Source: Azorinus chamasolen (Eukaryota; Mollusca; Bivalvia; Cardiida; Solecurtidae). From it: 64,000 nucleotides of DNA. The DNA lies in assembly GCA_963576725.1 (NCBI GenBank), contig OY755242.1:65810238-65874237 (forward strand). Direction: 5' to 3'. Each line of letters begins with the position of its first letter. Positions within the stretch are counted from its first letter, which is position 1. A program made the translations under genes and the position numbers. The notes below the pieces were generated by a model. The model saw only the letters and a program-made list of their open reading frames with translations, was not told the origin of the DNA and made no database searches. Below are positions 11,735 to 23,653 of the stretch, one piece after another.

Positions 11735-11919
11735 ATTCTTCTTTTGAAACCCATATAGTGAGAATTAAAAATGTTTTGATAGATCAAAATTAGAAAACAC
11801 TAACATTTCGATACTGATTTTTCAAGTGGAATTTCCATCATTCATTGTTGAATGATATAATAGTCCATTCTGATTCAGTATAAAAGGGGATAAGTTGCTA
11901 TAGTAATTTGACATGGACA

Positions 11920-12340
11920 AACAGTGCAGAGCCTGGACCGTGGTCAGATAACAAAGGGCTCCCCTAGAAACCCTCTGATCTAGGTCTACACGTAGTTTTC
12001 ATGTATCAATGCACTGGTTTCCGTAATTTACCAAGACTGCTTATATGAGATTTTATCTAATTAAAATGCTGTGCAACAAGCATTGGGGTTTCTATTCGAT
12101 ATGTGACTATTAACACCTTTTACTTCAGTCCACCTTTCTGCACCTTTGCAAATAGAGTAGATCCAACTCAGATGGCTCTGGCATGGGCTGTCTGATCAGG
12201 ATCTGTTATTTTTACGTATGCAGTAATATATATATACATGTATGATTCATTGATTCTACAGTTTCTATCATGGCCAAAAATTATTGTATTCATATGCCAT
12301 ACTGTAAACATTTCTTACATAAATATGCATGGTGCCATTA
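11920..12340. mobile_element. MITE core fragment and a B-type MITE
   Basis: A worn core lies at about 11920-12000 (ACAGTGCAGAGCCTGGACCG). A B-type element starts at TTAA 12110 and has core GAGTAGATCCAACTCAGATG and arm CATAAATATGCATGGTGCC. Confidence 0.55.
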
Positions 12341-12513
12341 TGATTTGTCAAGAACATGGACATTATGGATGGGGCTAATTTATAATTTAATTATATACTA
12401 AGTGAAGATAAATATGATGAGCCTATCAGTCCAGTAATTGCTACACAACTTTTTCAAAAATATAGGACCGTCATTGTTCTTAAATGTTGATGTATCAAAT
12501 TGTAATTTTTCAG

Positions 12514-12671
12514 GGCATTAATCCAGCAGACCTTTAAGACTGATGTTAGTGGCATATGATTAATCATGGTGGCAAGTAATTCAAGACAAATGTGTCCATG
12601 AATTTGCACAAGATTCAATTTTGACGACCAACATTCTGTTGAAGACCCTGCTAAATAGTGTTACCAGAAAT
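12514..12671 (+). other. Candidate exon segment, plus strand
   Basis: The acceptor TTTTTCAG|GGCATT at 12513 and the consensus donor AGAAAT|GTAAGT at 12671 bracket 158 bases. No single frame is open across it. The last 100 bases are open in the frame ending LLKTLLNSVTRN at phase 0, which would join the exon at 14241 in frame. It could be an untranslated or alternative exon of the plus-strand gene, or chance. Confidence 0.3.
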
Positions 12672-12976
12672 GTAAGTATTTTGTTTATCATTTTCATATA
12701 AAAATTCAAACCTAAATAAAAAATAAAATAGTTGATATTATTTATAGCTTGTTTTCACGACAAAAGAGGTGCCAAACTGAATTATTACAATTGTCCTAAA
12801 TTAGTCATTGTCGCCCTTCGGCATTCATATATTTATTGGAATCAGGTTGTCGGTCAGTAGAAACGATGTTGTTCATACTTCAGTTTTTCACAAATTTTGG
12901 CTGAAACTTTATCCTACTATCCTACCATTGGAACTTGCGCCTGCAATTTTCCTTATGATTTGGACACACGCATGAG

Positions 12977-13053
12977 GATATAGAAAAGTCAGTGAAATTT
13001 TGGAAAGACTGCGATTGAAAGATGCAGAAAATGTTCCAGAACTTTTGCCATCA
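12977..13053 (+). CDS. Candidate internal exon of the plus-strand gene
   Basis: A 25-codon frame reads YRKVSEILERLRLKDAENVP and ends ELLPS. The following bases GTATAG can serve as a weak donor at phase 0, which would join in frame to VFGSKIEG at 14241. The acceptor is uncertain, because several AGs lie between 12975 and 12992. The leucine- and charge-rich helix-like character matches the next exon, which favours a real exon. The product is not recognised. Confidence 0.4.
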
Positions 13054-13259
13054 GTATAGAACTGTTGAAGGATATGATAGATTGCAAATCTTGGATATTA
13101 CCTGCTTTACATAAAGTGGAACAGATTTCGTTTTATAATCGTTACATTATAAATGTTCATGTAATCATCTAATGAGTGGTGAACAAGTTATATAATTGTA
13201 ATAGAATCTGTTACAGAATGCCCCCCCCCCATGAAATGGACAACAGGTATTGATGAGTA

Positions 13260-13930
13260 AAATATCTAAATATTCACCAATCACAGGACATGACAAGTTT
13301 ACCATGGCAACCAACGCTTTTTAAACATCTGCCTTTAAGTTCAGAGTACCAATATACCCCTACTTACCAATTTTTACAATGAAGAAAATATTCCAGGGAA
13401 TTAATATAATAATACACAAATACTTGCATTGCTCTGATCTAATATTTTGACCACTAAGGGTCTTTACAAAGATTATCATGATAATCTTTTAAAAAGGCCC
13501 TTAGTGGTCGAAATATTAGATCAGAGCAATTCAAGTATTTGTGTACCAATTTTTAGCAAAATCTAATAATATCTTATATCATCCAATCAGAGGCCACCAC
13601 TCCATTACCATGGTAATTAACTCTTTCTAAACACTTACTATTGAGTTTGGGATACCTGAATATTCAGTGAATACCCCATCATACCAACTTTCAGCAAACT
13701 TGAACATTATCTAAATTTTCACCAAGCAGAGCTCACCTTTCGGTTACTAAGGCAACATTTTAATGAACCTAAAGTTGAATGCACACCTGCAAATAACCAG
13801 CAATGTTCATGTGAAGTTTCATTAGGATTTGACTATTAATGCTTACTGAGCCATGGACAAGTTCACGGCAGAAGAATTTGAGCAATTAAGAATAAGAATC
13901 GGAAGAAAGAATAATAATTAAAAGAATAAG
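13260..13930. repeat. Dispersed repeat with a nested long hairpin
   Basis: Two diverged copies of a module (ACCATGGTAATTAACTC / ACCATGGCAACCAACG, then CTGAATATTCAGTGAATACC) surround a hairpin at about 13420-13552. The hairpin arms read GCTCTGATCTAATATTT...AAATATTAGATCAGAGC. The end GAATAAGAATCGGAAGAAAG is followed by an AAGAATAA-rich tail. This explains the whole stretch without a gene. Confidence 0.6.
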
Positions 13931-14240
13931 AAACGGAGTATATGTAAATGCTTCAAATTGGGAAAAAACACATATTTTTGCCATTGGGAATATAGCCTAT
14001 AAACGGCCACACACACACACCACACATACACTTTGTTTGGGGGATGTAATTTCTTTATTTAAATGTTTCTCACACAGTCATAAATGAGTTAATCTGGATC
14101 CTTCAACTGAATAATATGCCAGAACTCACCAAAGCAAAGTCTACCAGATTATTCAAAATAGATGTTGAAAAACAAATGAATTATACTGAATAAAGTATAG
14201 AACATTGTTTGAAAAGAAGAATTCTTTTACAGACTGCTAG

Positions 14241-14409
14241 GTATTTGGCAGTAAGATCGAGGGAATAGATGACAGCTTCATAACAGAACCACAAAGGATC
14301 TTGGACATATTGCCCCAGCAGAGGAAGACAAGTGATTTTGATACTCCAGAGGTTTTACCAGAGATTCAGGAACTCATACAGAGGAAAACTTGGGTTACAT
14401 GCTTGAAGG
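14241..14409 (+). CDS. Internal coding exon of an unrecognised plus-strand gene
   Basis: After an acceptor ending ACTGCTAG the segment runs 56 codons plus one base to a donor AAGG|GTAATT. It is fully open only in the frame VFGSKIEGIDDSFITEPQ, which continues through an acidic, proline-bearing stretch to IQELIQRKTWVTCLK. The leftover G joins exactly to the terminal exon at 19415 to make a glycine codon, and that phase match is the main support. There are no cysteine clusters, signal peptide or membrane segment. Stop codons in the other frames and the residue composition look coding. Family unknown. Confidence 0.6.
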
Positions 14410-14499
14410 GTAATTCATGTTTATATTGGTTTGCTTGTTGCATATGACTGATCATTGTTACATATTTCCAAAGCACATTTGGAATCTTTACTTTTGATG

Positions 14500-15224
14500 C
14501 CTTTGCAGAGTAGACCCAGATCAGATGGCTCCTACAGAAGCTGTCTGATCATGGTGTGCTCTTTTTTGTATACAAAATAAACTAAATATAAACTATGGTA
14601 TATACAGTCCTGCCATAGTTAAATATTCCATTGTGTTTTCCCTTTCATATAAACACCTGTTCACGCATTTGCAAATAGAGTAGACCCCAATCAGATAGCT
14701 CCTATAGGGGCCGTCTGGTCAGGGTCTGCTCTGTTTGTTTATGATATGATATAGATCTCATTCTTCAGTTTCTGCCCGAAATGTTCACATGCCATTATAA
14801 AAATAATCTAATTGATATTCATAGTGTCATTATTTCTTACATAAATATTCAAACTGGGAAATGGTTAATGCTGTTATAAAATCCAAGTAATTAATATTCC
14901 TGCACATTTCCTGTGGATGGTGGTCCATGCTTTTTGAAAGGAAATGGCAGAAACATAATAAATAGTCGTCACACTTTTCCTTTATAAACACCTTTGCCAC
15001 ACATTTGCAAACAAAGTAGACCCAGATCAGACAGTTCTATAGGTCTTAAAAACCATCTGATCAGGTTCTACTATGTTTGCATAAAATTGACATGATATAG
15101 ATCTGATTCTATGGGTTTTGTCAAAAAGTAAAAATAAAACCATTGAAAAGTTATAAAAATTGAGCTAATAAATATTCATGATGTCATTATTTCTTACATG
15201 AATGTGAAACAGGGAAAGGGGTAA
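14500..15224. mobile_element. Three successive B-type MITEs (one core only, two nearly full)
   Basis: A core lies at about 14505-14565 (AGTAGACCCAGATCAGATGG). An element at about 14630-14868 has core GAGTAGACCCCAATCAG and GGGAAATGGTTAA at its end. Another lies at about 14972-15224 with core AAGTAGACCCAGATCAGAC and GGGAAAGGGG at its end. Confidence 0.7.
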
Positions 15225-15536
15225 ATACCTTAGACACAGTGGAGATTTCTCTGCGCCATTCACTTTCACTAATACAAAAATATAGTCGTGATGTTTGCCT
15301 ACTGTGGAACCATGTAAGACTGCTTCATATATGAAATTGAACTTATATTTTTAGAATTATTGCGTTTTACTTAGGTTGATTTGAGTGTAGTCCGATGTTT
15401 ATATCAGTTTTGCCAGATAAATAATTCCTCATATTATCCTACCAATTTGACCTGAGACTCATGCATATTCCGTGTATTATCGTCGGTAATCTTCGAATAA
15501 ATTTCCGAAGGTATATAAGAATGCGCTATAAGAATA

Positions 15537-15740
15537 CAGTAAACCCCCTCTAATGCGACCAGCAAAAAGGGATATTATTCACAGTGTCAAAGGCAGGTGG
15601 TAGCTTAATACAGGACGAAAGTAATGCAGAAAGCTCCTGTAGGAACTTTCTGCATAACTTTTGACCTGCATTAAGTAAGCACCTACTTATAAAGACCGCC
15701 ATGTTTATTAATTAAGTGATCGCATTAGAGGGTTTTACTG
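15537..15740. mobile_element. pogo/Tigger-like MITE, CAGTAAACCCCCTCTAATGC type
   Basis: The termini are CAGTAAACCCCCTCTAATGC and GCATTAGAGGGTTTTACTG with TA on both sides. The internal palindrome runs AGGTGGTAGCTTAATACAGG to TTGACCTGCATTAAG, centred on AGCTCCTGTAGGAACT. Confidence 0.85.
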
Positions 15741-15895
15741 TACACTCCTCGTGGAACATGATTATTACGGGCTTTTGGTTTGCTATTTTTGTCACAGACT
15801 ATTACGAACAATTCCGATAAACACACCGAAACTTAATCAAGTCTCAGGTCAAATTGGGAGGATAATACCAACTAAACCTAAATGATAACAATGGT

Positions 15896-16410
15896 TAATT
15901 ATTAACCATTTCCCTGTTCTACATTCATTCCAAAATTCAAAACCTACCGAATACTCATGGACAAAATAGTTATAATGGAAAATGGAAGTCTTTCACCTGC
16001 ATCGAACAAACTTAAAAGCATCAGGTGTTGATTATGTAATAGATACAGTACGAGTCTTACTACCAAAGTGTCTTCTTACAACCGTTATCAGGACAGTTTG
16101 TTCGCATGACCTCAGACAAGTGTCCGAGGCGTAGCCGACATGGTTGTAAGAAGACACTTTGGTAGTAAGATGAGTACATGTATCTTACTTGTACGACAGT
16201 ACGTTGTAGACTTTTAATTTTGATTAAAAATGAATAAAAATGAATATTTCACAAATGAGTACAAAATGTTTTCCCCTTGGTTCACCCAATTCAAATCCTA
16301 GGTAGATAGGTTTTAAACACAAGAATCACGTGCGTACAAAAGTGTCCACTTACAACCGTTATCAGGACACTTTTTCAATAGCTTTGCTGGGGGTCTGTCG
16401 TACAATAATA
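15896..16410. repeat. MITE A fragment next to a fold-back repeat
   Basis: The A left arm (ACCATTTCCCTGTTCTAC) at 15896-15990 breaks off into a hairpin. Its arms are CTTACTACCAAAGTGTCTTC (from 16052) and GAAGACACTTTGGTAGTAAG (to 16170). A partial echo, AAGTGTCCACTTACAACCG, follows at 16340. Confidence 0.6.
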
Positions 16411-16496
16411 ACTATTGGCCTTTCTCTCAGTTTGATAATAAATACAATTTTCAAGATTTATCTATATTATAATCTATGAATATGGCACCTCTTCAT

Positions 16497-16746
16497 TTAA
16501 CCCTTTCCCTGATATAAATGTGTTTTCCCACATTTGTAAACAGGTCAGACCTAGATCATACGGCTCGTAGATGAGCCATCTGATCAGGATCTGCTCTGTT
16601 TGCCAATGACATTTGATATATCTGTTACTTTAGTTTCTAAAATGGCTACAATGGTCCACCTTTCATGTTTCATTATAACTATTTTGTTAATGAATATTCA
16701 GTAGGTATTGAAATTTGGAATAAACATTGAACAGGGAAAGGGTTAA
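16497..16746. mobile_element. piggyBac-like MITE, family A, full length (250 bp)
   Basis: TTAACCCTTTCCCTGATATA at left and GGGAAAGGGTTAA at right. The core is AGGTCAGACCTAGATCATACG...CATCTGATCAGGATCTGC. The A right arm is TTTCTAAAATGGCTACAATG. This is a good reference copy for the family. Confidence 0.9.
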
Positions 16747-17015
16747 GACTTACTGATAAAAAATGAGCAAGACATAAAGAATCAGTTTCATATGGCATCT
16801 TACGGCTTTGGCCATGTCCTCAATATTGACAATGTATATAGACCCTCTTTATAAATGACAATTTTCATATTTCTACTTAAGGTTTTGAACAGCTCAGTAA
16901 CCAAAAATGGACAGGATACATTTTGTGTCTATCTTTAACTAGACTCTTTAATACTTTTGTTTTTAGTAAAATGAACATTATCAGAGCTACAGGTAAAAGT
17001 GCATATGCATGTACC

Positions 17016-17131
17016 TAATTACTAAAATCATAATTTCTCCTCCAAACCCTATACTGTGACCGCTCTTTGGAATTGTTTCTTCAAGGCGGTTTTAAAGAGT
17101 TGTCTCAGTATAGGGTTAAATGGAGAAATAA
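17016..17131. mobile_element. Fold-back MITE, CCAAACCCTATACTGTGACC family
   Basis: The arms TTTCTCCTCCAAACCCTATA and TATAGGGTTAAATGGAGAAA are inverted. Other copies lie at 29567-29690, 50519-50638 and 52795-52915. Confidence 0.75.
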
Positions 17132-17224
17132 CAGAGCTATTCTTGAAAATAATTCGGATTAGGCATCGTATCAGGACCTCTGATTAACGTTTTCCATGAA
17201 GGTAGACCAATGAACCTGATTTTT

Positions 17225-18533
17225 AGCTCACCTGAGCCTTTGGCCGCGATCCGTCCGGCGTCCGTCGTCCGTCCACATTTTCAAACGACATCTCCTCTGA
17301 AACTACTGACCCGATTTTAACCAAATTTTGTCAGAAGCATCAGTGGTTAGGGGGAACGAAATATTGTTCACATTATGACCCCGGGCCAAAAATGACCCCG
17401 CCCTAGGGCTTATCATTTTGTCATAGGAAAATCTTTAAAAATCTTCTTCTCTGAAACTGTAAGGCCTAGACTTTTGATATTTGGCATGTAGCATGATCTT
17501 ATGGTCCTCTACAAAGATTGTTCAAATTATGACTCCGGGCCAAAAATGTGCCCCGCCCAAGGGTATCAGTTTGTCATAGGAAAATCTTTAAAAATCTTCT
17601 TCTCTGAAACTGTAAAGCCTAGACTTTTGATATTTGGCATGTAGCATGATCTTATGGTCCTCTACAAAGATTGTTCAAATAATGACCCAGGTCAAAAATG
17701 GCCCCGCCCAAGGGCGTATCAGTTTTTCATAGGAAACTCTTTAAAAATCTTCTTCTCTGAAACTGTAAGGCATAGACCTTTGATGTTTGGCATGTAGCAT
17801 GGTCTAATGGTCCTCTACAAAGATTGTTCAAATTTTGACCCTGGATCGAAAATGGCCCCGCCCAAGGGCTTATCAGTTTTTCATAGGAAAATCTTTAAAA
17901 ATCTTCTGAAACTGTAAGGCCTAGACCTTTGATGTTTGGTATGTAACATGATCTAATGGTCCTATACAAAGATTGTTCAAATAATGACCCCAGGCCAAAA
18001 ATGGCCCCGCCCAAGGGCGTATCAGTTTTTCATAGGAAACTCTTTAAAAATCTTCTTCTCTGAAACTGTAAGGCATAGACCTTTGATGTTTGGCATGTAG
18101 CATGGTCTAATGGTCCTCTACAAAGATTGTTCAAATTTTGACCCTGGATCGAAAATGGCCCCGCCCAAGGGCTTATCAGTTTTTCATAGGAAAATCTTTA
18201 AAAATCTTCTGAAACTGTAAGGCCTAGACCTTTGATGTTTGGTATGTAACATGATCTAATGGTCCTATACAAATATGTAGCTTGGCTTGTGGACTTCTGC
18301 CAAGAATGTTCAACTTACGACCCTGGCCTCTGTCCAAAACTTGGCCCTGCCTTGGGGCTTATCAGTTTTTCATGGGAAAAATATGAAATATTATTTTTCT
18401 CTGAAACCGTTAGGCTTAGACCTTTAATTAATGGTATACTGCTTTGCCTGTACAAATGATGACTTCTTGGTAAAAAATGGCCCGCCCCTGGGGTTATCTC
18501 AGGTGAGCGCTTCAGAGCCTCATGGCTCTCTTG
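17225..18533. repeat. About 150-bp tandem repeat inside a dispersed element
   Basis: The element begins TTAGCTCACCTGAGC and ends CTCAGGTGAGCGC, so its ends are inverted. Inside, about six units of 149-153 bp repeat. GAAACTGTAAGGC starts near 17453, 17606, 17759, 17909, 18062 and 18211. The two-unit block from 17759 recurs from 18062 with almost no change, giving a 303-bp higher-order duplication. Confidence 0.85.
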
Positions 18534-18540
18534 TCTTATA

Positions 18541-19027
18541 GAGTAGGATACACACACAAACACACACACAACACACATCACACACGCATGAGATGAAACT
18601 TCGAAGGATCTCCCACTTTTAGAATATATTTACTAAGTGCTTATATGGTGGCTGTAAAAAGTCACCCCATACTTTATTCTCAGTGTTGTATTTTCTGGTC
18701 CTTTGGAATCATTAGTTTTGATGGTATAAGTTTTGAAAATTCATATAAACTGCTGTCCTAGCCGGTGCTAGGGGACGTGAGTAGTGTTGCACTTTTAATT
18801 ACTACTTATGAACAGACTCAATAAAACCAAGTCTGCAATTTTCTCTTTTAGCATTGCTACGTTTGCTTTCGAAGGATCTCCCACTTTCAGAATATATTTC
18901 AAACACCAACAAACATACAAGTACAAAGACGCAAAGGGCCACAAGACAAACATTAAAGTAATATTATTATAAAAGTTTATGTCTGATTCAGATTTCTTTA
19001 TAACTATCACAGCCTTTGACATACAAA
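18541..19027. repeat. AC-rich tract and a 268-bp spaced direct repeat
   Basis: An (AC)n-rich tract lies at 18549-18590. TCGAAGGATCTCCCACTTT recurs at about 18600 and 18868. The stretch 18890-18960 resembles 47090-47170. No gene was seen. Confidence 0.5.
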
Positions 19028-19210
19028 TGCAGGGCTCAAGCAAGAGGGAGATTTGGGAGAAAAAGTTTCCCTAACTCTGCTGACTTCTCCCTGTTTTGAG
19101 CTGAGGGAGAAGTTTTATTATATAGGAAGGTATAAAATCAGGACCAAATTTAACTTCTCCCTCAATATCACTGAACTGCTCCCTAATGGAGAGCTGCAGC
19201 TTGAGCCCTG
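19028..19210. mobile_element. MITE with TGCAGGGCTCAAGC inverted ends
   Basis: TGCAGGGCTCAAGC at left and GCTTGAGCCCTGCA at right are perfect complements. The interior holds repeated CTTCTCCCT motifs. Confidence 0.75.
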
Positions 19211-19414
19211 CAAATGTATAACTATGAATCATTATTTGTCATCATATGTTGATAACGTAGTGCAAGTACAATGTACCATAACACAGACACACATTTATTA
19301 GAGTTATGGTCCTTTGTTAATTTAGAAAAGTTTCATTTCTTGATAAAACATGCTTAACTATTTGTATTAGTTTAATTTCATTTCTAATTCTTAGGTATTT
19401 TATCTTTCTTACAG

Positions 19415-19500
19415 GTACGTCCAAGCAGAAAAAGGAGGGCAATGGATATAAGACTACTAGTGTTTCTAATGGAATCCTATATTTGCTGCCTTATCCCTGA
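19415..19500 (+). CDS. Terminal coding exon of the plus-strand gene
   Basis: A strong acceptor (TTATCTTTCTTACAG) precedes two completing bases and 28 codons ending in TGA at 19498-19500. The peptide reads TSKQKKEGNGYKTTSVSNGI then LYLLPYP. Its first two bases complete the split glycine codon left by the exon at 14241-14409, so the two are very probably consecutive. The lysine-rich start and hydrophobic tail suggest no known domain. A dispersed repeat starts about 150 bp downstream, so the 3' UTR is short or repeat-derived. Confidence 0.6.
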
Positions 19501-19654
19501 AATACTATATATCGTGATATTTCTTCATTCATCAATATTACTTGTTCTTCAATGAATTGCCAAGACAGTCTGGGTTTATATAATTACAACTACTGTATCA
19601 AAGCCAGTTGAAAAGTCAACTTCAACACACAGCTTCTAAGCTCACTGGAGCACA

Positions 19655-20780
19655 AAGTGCTCAGGGTGAGCTTTTGTGATCGCCTGATATCTGTGGTCCG
19701 TTGACGTCTGTCGTGCGTCATCAACAATTTGAACCTTTAAAACTCTTCATTTCTGAATCTACAGGGCTCTCAGCTTTCATCTTCGGCACATAGCATCACC
19801 TGTAGGTCCTCTACAAAAGGTATATAAATTATGCCACTGGAGTCAGAATTGCCCCCCCCCCCCCTCCATAGAAACATATAGTGAAAACTTTGAAAATCTT
19901 CTCCTGAAACTGGAATGTTGTCGGGTTTCATATTTGGCACATAGCATCATGTTCAGGCTCTCTACAAAAGTTATATAAATTATGCCCCTGGGGTCAAAAT
20001 TGGCCCTGCCCCAAGAATGGCTAGTTTTTTTAAGCAGACTGTTGTTCCAGTTTTCTGTTACAGACTGCTTGGTTCATTAGTTAGGCATAGGGAAAACTTT
20101 AAAAACCTTTTGCCAAAAACTACATGTCCCAGAGCTTAGCTATTTGGTGTATAGATTTTTTAGTATACCTTTATGAATTTTGTTAATATCATAGTTCTGA
20201 GGTTAAAATTGGCCCTGCCCAAAATAGACTTATACAGTATAATGGTTTCCCTTTAACCACCAGCTAGCCAGCTAGTGTATTGGAGAGGTCAAGCTTAAGT
20301 TCACCTGTTCTATACTCTAGCTGTTGTCTTCTTCAGAATTATTGTCTGTTTGTTCACACTGTTAATACATATCAATCTTACAAATAACCCTCTTGTACCA
20401 ACCACATAATTATGAAGTTACATATGTATCAGATCAGAATCCAAACTGTGTGCTAATTTCAGTCAAGTCATGCTTAGCACTGATAGGGTTATAACACTGG
20501 GTTTCTGTTATCTGTTAGAAATGTCTGCTGAAATATTAACACTGTCAATGGCCCCCTTGTTTTATATCTATAGAAACATATTGTGAAACCTAAATAGTAA
20601 TCTTCTTCTTCTCTGCTTTCATATTTGGCACATAGCATCATCTTGAAGTCCTCTACAAAACATATGTGAATTATGCCCCAACGGTGGCCAGATTTCTATA
20701 GAAACATAGAGAAAACTTTGAAAATCTTCTCCTGATTGTCTGGTGAGCGATATCAGGGCCATCATGGCCCTCTTCTTGTA
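19655..20780. repeat. Dispersed repeats of the AGCTCAC...GTGAGC type
   Basis: GCTCACTGGAGCACAAAGTG and CAGGGTGAGCTTTTGTGATC open the block. GGCACATAGCATCA and TCTACAAAAGTTATATAAAT modules recur at about 19790, 19935 and 20630. The end near 20750 reads GTCTGGTGAGCGATATCAGG. Same family as 17225-18533 and 9470-9720. Confidence 0.6.
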
Positions 20781-20952
20781 AAACTTTAAATGTTGTAGAA
20801 AGTTCTTTAATGCTGATGATGACTCGAAATGCAAAGAACAGTTTCCAGTGGGTGACAATGGATTGCATGACACTATTTGCTTGTTCTAATTGAACTTGTT
20901 CTTTTCATTTAGCTCCAAATCAGACGAGCATTGGCACCACATGTGGCTATTA

Positions 20953-21118
20953 TTAACCCTTTTACCTGATGAATATTCACGTTAGAAATAGAGATATTAT
21001 AAATGTTTATTAGCTGATGTTTTATAATGGAACAGGAACACAAACAAACAGCAGACCCAGGTAAGGCACCTTTAACAGGGTCTGCTGTGTTTGCAAATGC
21101 GTTTATGTGAGGTAAAAG
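20953..21118. mobile_element. piggyBac-like MITE, family B, core shortened
   Basis: TTAACCCTTTTACCTGATGA at left, core CAGCAGACCCAGGTAAGGC...ACAGGGTCTGCTG with the middle of the palindrome missing, end GAGGTAAAAGTT. Confidence 0.7.
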
Positions 21119-21699
21119 TTGGAACTAATAAAATTGAATTTTGTTAGTCCATCTAACAGATAGGTATGACTGACATTTACTTGTTTAGTCTGCCCGATCA
21201 AAGGGTGGGCACATTGCTTTTGCCCTCTCTGTGTGTGTCTGCTTGTCTGTTGGTTTGTCCCCAACTTTAACGTTGGCGATACTTTTTGTAGCCAATGCAC
21301 ATACATACTTCAAACTTGGCATGCATGTGCAATTTATGGAAGTGAACATTTTAGGGGTGACATATTAAAGTCAAGTCATATATGAAGGTCAAAGGTCAAA
21401 TTCATGTTGGCCCCGGGGGCATAGTGTTTCTTGTTTTGCAATCTTGATACAGACTGTTTGCTTATATTGCTATGTATTTTACCATTCTTGTAATATTCTT
21501 ACTTGTTAGTAAAAGATAAAGAAGTTTGTATAAATAAAATAATAAATAATTTAAATCTGTATTTGTTCTCATATTTTCCCATGAAATGATTTATTCAGTC
21601 ATTTGAAGTTGTTATTAATTTTATTTGTTGGTACATTGTGTTAAAGTGATTGAAACTGTTTAGTAAGCCTTACACTAAAAACATTTTCCGACTATGATT

Positions 21700-22385
21700 G
21701 ACCCTGTCAGCAAGGCATACAAGGTATAAGTTTTTGGCTGGCAAAACCGTTTAAATTACACACAGTCACATATGCAATATTCAACCAGCCGAACAAAGTA
21801 TCAGTGTTCAGCTTGCAAAACTCTTCAACACTTATACTTTTTTTCGAAAGTTTGTTCAGTTTGCAGAACATTGCTTGTATTGCTGCAACTGAACCTGTTC
21901 GGCCAGTTAAACACTGATGCTTTGTTTAACCGGCTGACCATTTTGTAAACCCGATCGCACTTGTTTGGCCAGCTTAACAAAGCCAAACCTGTTCCGACAG
22001 CGACTTTGTTTAACCAGCTGAACATTTTGTAACTGTTTTGTTCAGCTACTTTAACCCTTTCCCTCATATAAATGCATTTGCAAACAGTATAGGAACTGTC
22101 TGATCAGGGTCTGTACTGTTTGCTAATGGAAATTGACAGACCTGTTTCTTTAGTTACTAACACGGCTACAATTTTTGTACCTTCAATATGTCATTATAAC
22201 TTAAACTATTTTGTGCATGTGCTGGTCTAACATTGCTGGTGCTGATTGAATTTGTTCGGCCAGCCGAATACTGATATTTTGTTCGGCCAGCCGAACATTT
22301 TCTAACTGTGTTTGAAGCTTTTCGGCCAGCTTTATAAAGCAAGGTGCTTTTCAAATATTTTGTTCGGCTGGCAGAACATTGCTGA
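21700..22385. repeat. GTTCGGC cluster interrupted by a family A MITE
   Basis: GTTCGGCCAG and TTAACCGGCTGA motifs fill 21770-22050 and 22225-22385. A truncated family A MITE sits between them (TTAACCCTTTCCCTCATATA at 22051, core AACTGTCTGATCAGGGTCTG, to about 22215). Confidence 0.65.
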
Positions 22386-22389
22386 TGTC

Positions 22390-22905
22390 ACTATATTTTG
22401 AAGTAACATGACCGGGGTCATAATACTATAAAATATATAGAACCCTAGGTCGAGTTACTACGATAAAAGGATTTGATCACAATATTATCAGGCGGTCTTT
22501 ATATTATGGCAAAGAAGTCACTATACTTTATAGTAAAATGGCATTTGGGTCATAAAACTATATGATATATCGACCCTGTGGTGGATGTATTTTGCAAGGG
22601 AGTCACTATATTATGTAGTAAAATGGCATGGGTGTCATAGTACTATATTATATATCAGCCCTCCATCGTGGATGGATTTTCGCAAGGGAGTCACTATATT
22701 TTATAGTAAATGACCAGGGGGCATAGTACTATAAAATATATAGACCTCTCGGTCAACCTACCACGAAAAAAAGAGTGGGTCACAATACTATAAAGCGGGT
22801 CATTATACTATGGCAAGTATACTATGAGTCACTATACTTTATAATATTAAAATGACCGGGGTCATAGTACTATATAATAAATCGACCCCCGATCTACTAC
22901 GGGGC
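22390..22905. repeat. Tandem array with GTCACTATA / ATAGTACTAT motifs
   Basis: Four to five diverged units each contain GTCACTATACTTTATAGTAA, a GACCGGGGTCATAGTACTAT variant and a GATATATCGACCC variant. The motifs are individually palindromic. Unit spacing varies from about 95 to 150 bp. Confidence 0.65.
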
Positions 22906-23556
22906 TCACTTTTCCTCATAACACCGGCAGGCGACACGTGTGTGCGGTGTTCGGAGGAACACCTTTCTAGTTTATCATATCAAGTTACCATCTGATCAAA
23001 CAAACTGCAAAGAAAATAAGTCAGAATATCATTTAAGAGATCATTTCTGACCAATTCATCCTTGCTGAGTTATTGCATATGCCCTCTGATGGGAGAGCGG
23101 TTATGCCCATAGGCATAAAAAGGAGGGTTGGGACTCTGACATTAAAGGGTGTGTTTCGCATAGGGTTGAATGCCACTGTGAAAAACACAAATAACTGGAA
23201 TCAGTCACGCATAGAAAGCTGTGCAGATGCAGAGTGTTCTTTTCATAAACGAAGAGCCCGATCATAGTTAAAGTATTTGTCACCCACCACCAATGACAAT
23301 TCGGCCATATTCGCTTTAACCTGAATTAAACAGAGTGGCGGTTGGAGGTGTTATGATTATTTGCATTCAGAAAAACTCCGAGGTGGCCTATACAGTATTT
23401 ATGAAATATGTGACTTTCACTTTATCCTTCTGTTATGTTTTACGTGCCTGTTCTTTTCTTCATAATAATGCTTTATATGGACTATGTGAACTATGCACAC
23501 TATGCCGTTTGTATATGTATTGAAAGTGTATATTTTATATACAGGCAGTAAAATGA
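22906..23556. other. Interval downstream of the six-exon gene
   Basis: A plus-strand frame at 23073-23267 (beginning MHMPSDGRAVMP) has no splice context or domain. I see no gene here. Confidence 0.3.
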
Positions 23557-23594
23557 TTTATTCTATCTTAATTAGCATTCTGCTAAGATTTATT
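23557..23594 (-). terminator. Two polyadenylation signals for the six-exon gene
   Basis: On the minus strand AATAAA occurs at 23594-23589 and again at 23562-23557, inside a tandemly duplicated segment of about 32 bp (AATTAAGATAGAATAAAT). They lie 60-97 bases after the stop codon, the usual distance. Confidence 0.65.
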
Positions 23595-23653
23595 CTATCT
23601 TAATTAACATTCTGCTAGATGACATATCCCTAATAAATATTAAGACCCTTCAC

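Noticed and set aside
20807..20972. Plus-strand exons (SFQWVTMDCM and LQIRRALAPHVA frames)
   Set aside because: Several frames are open at once, the second frame runs into a MITE for its stop, and no phase partner exists.
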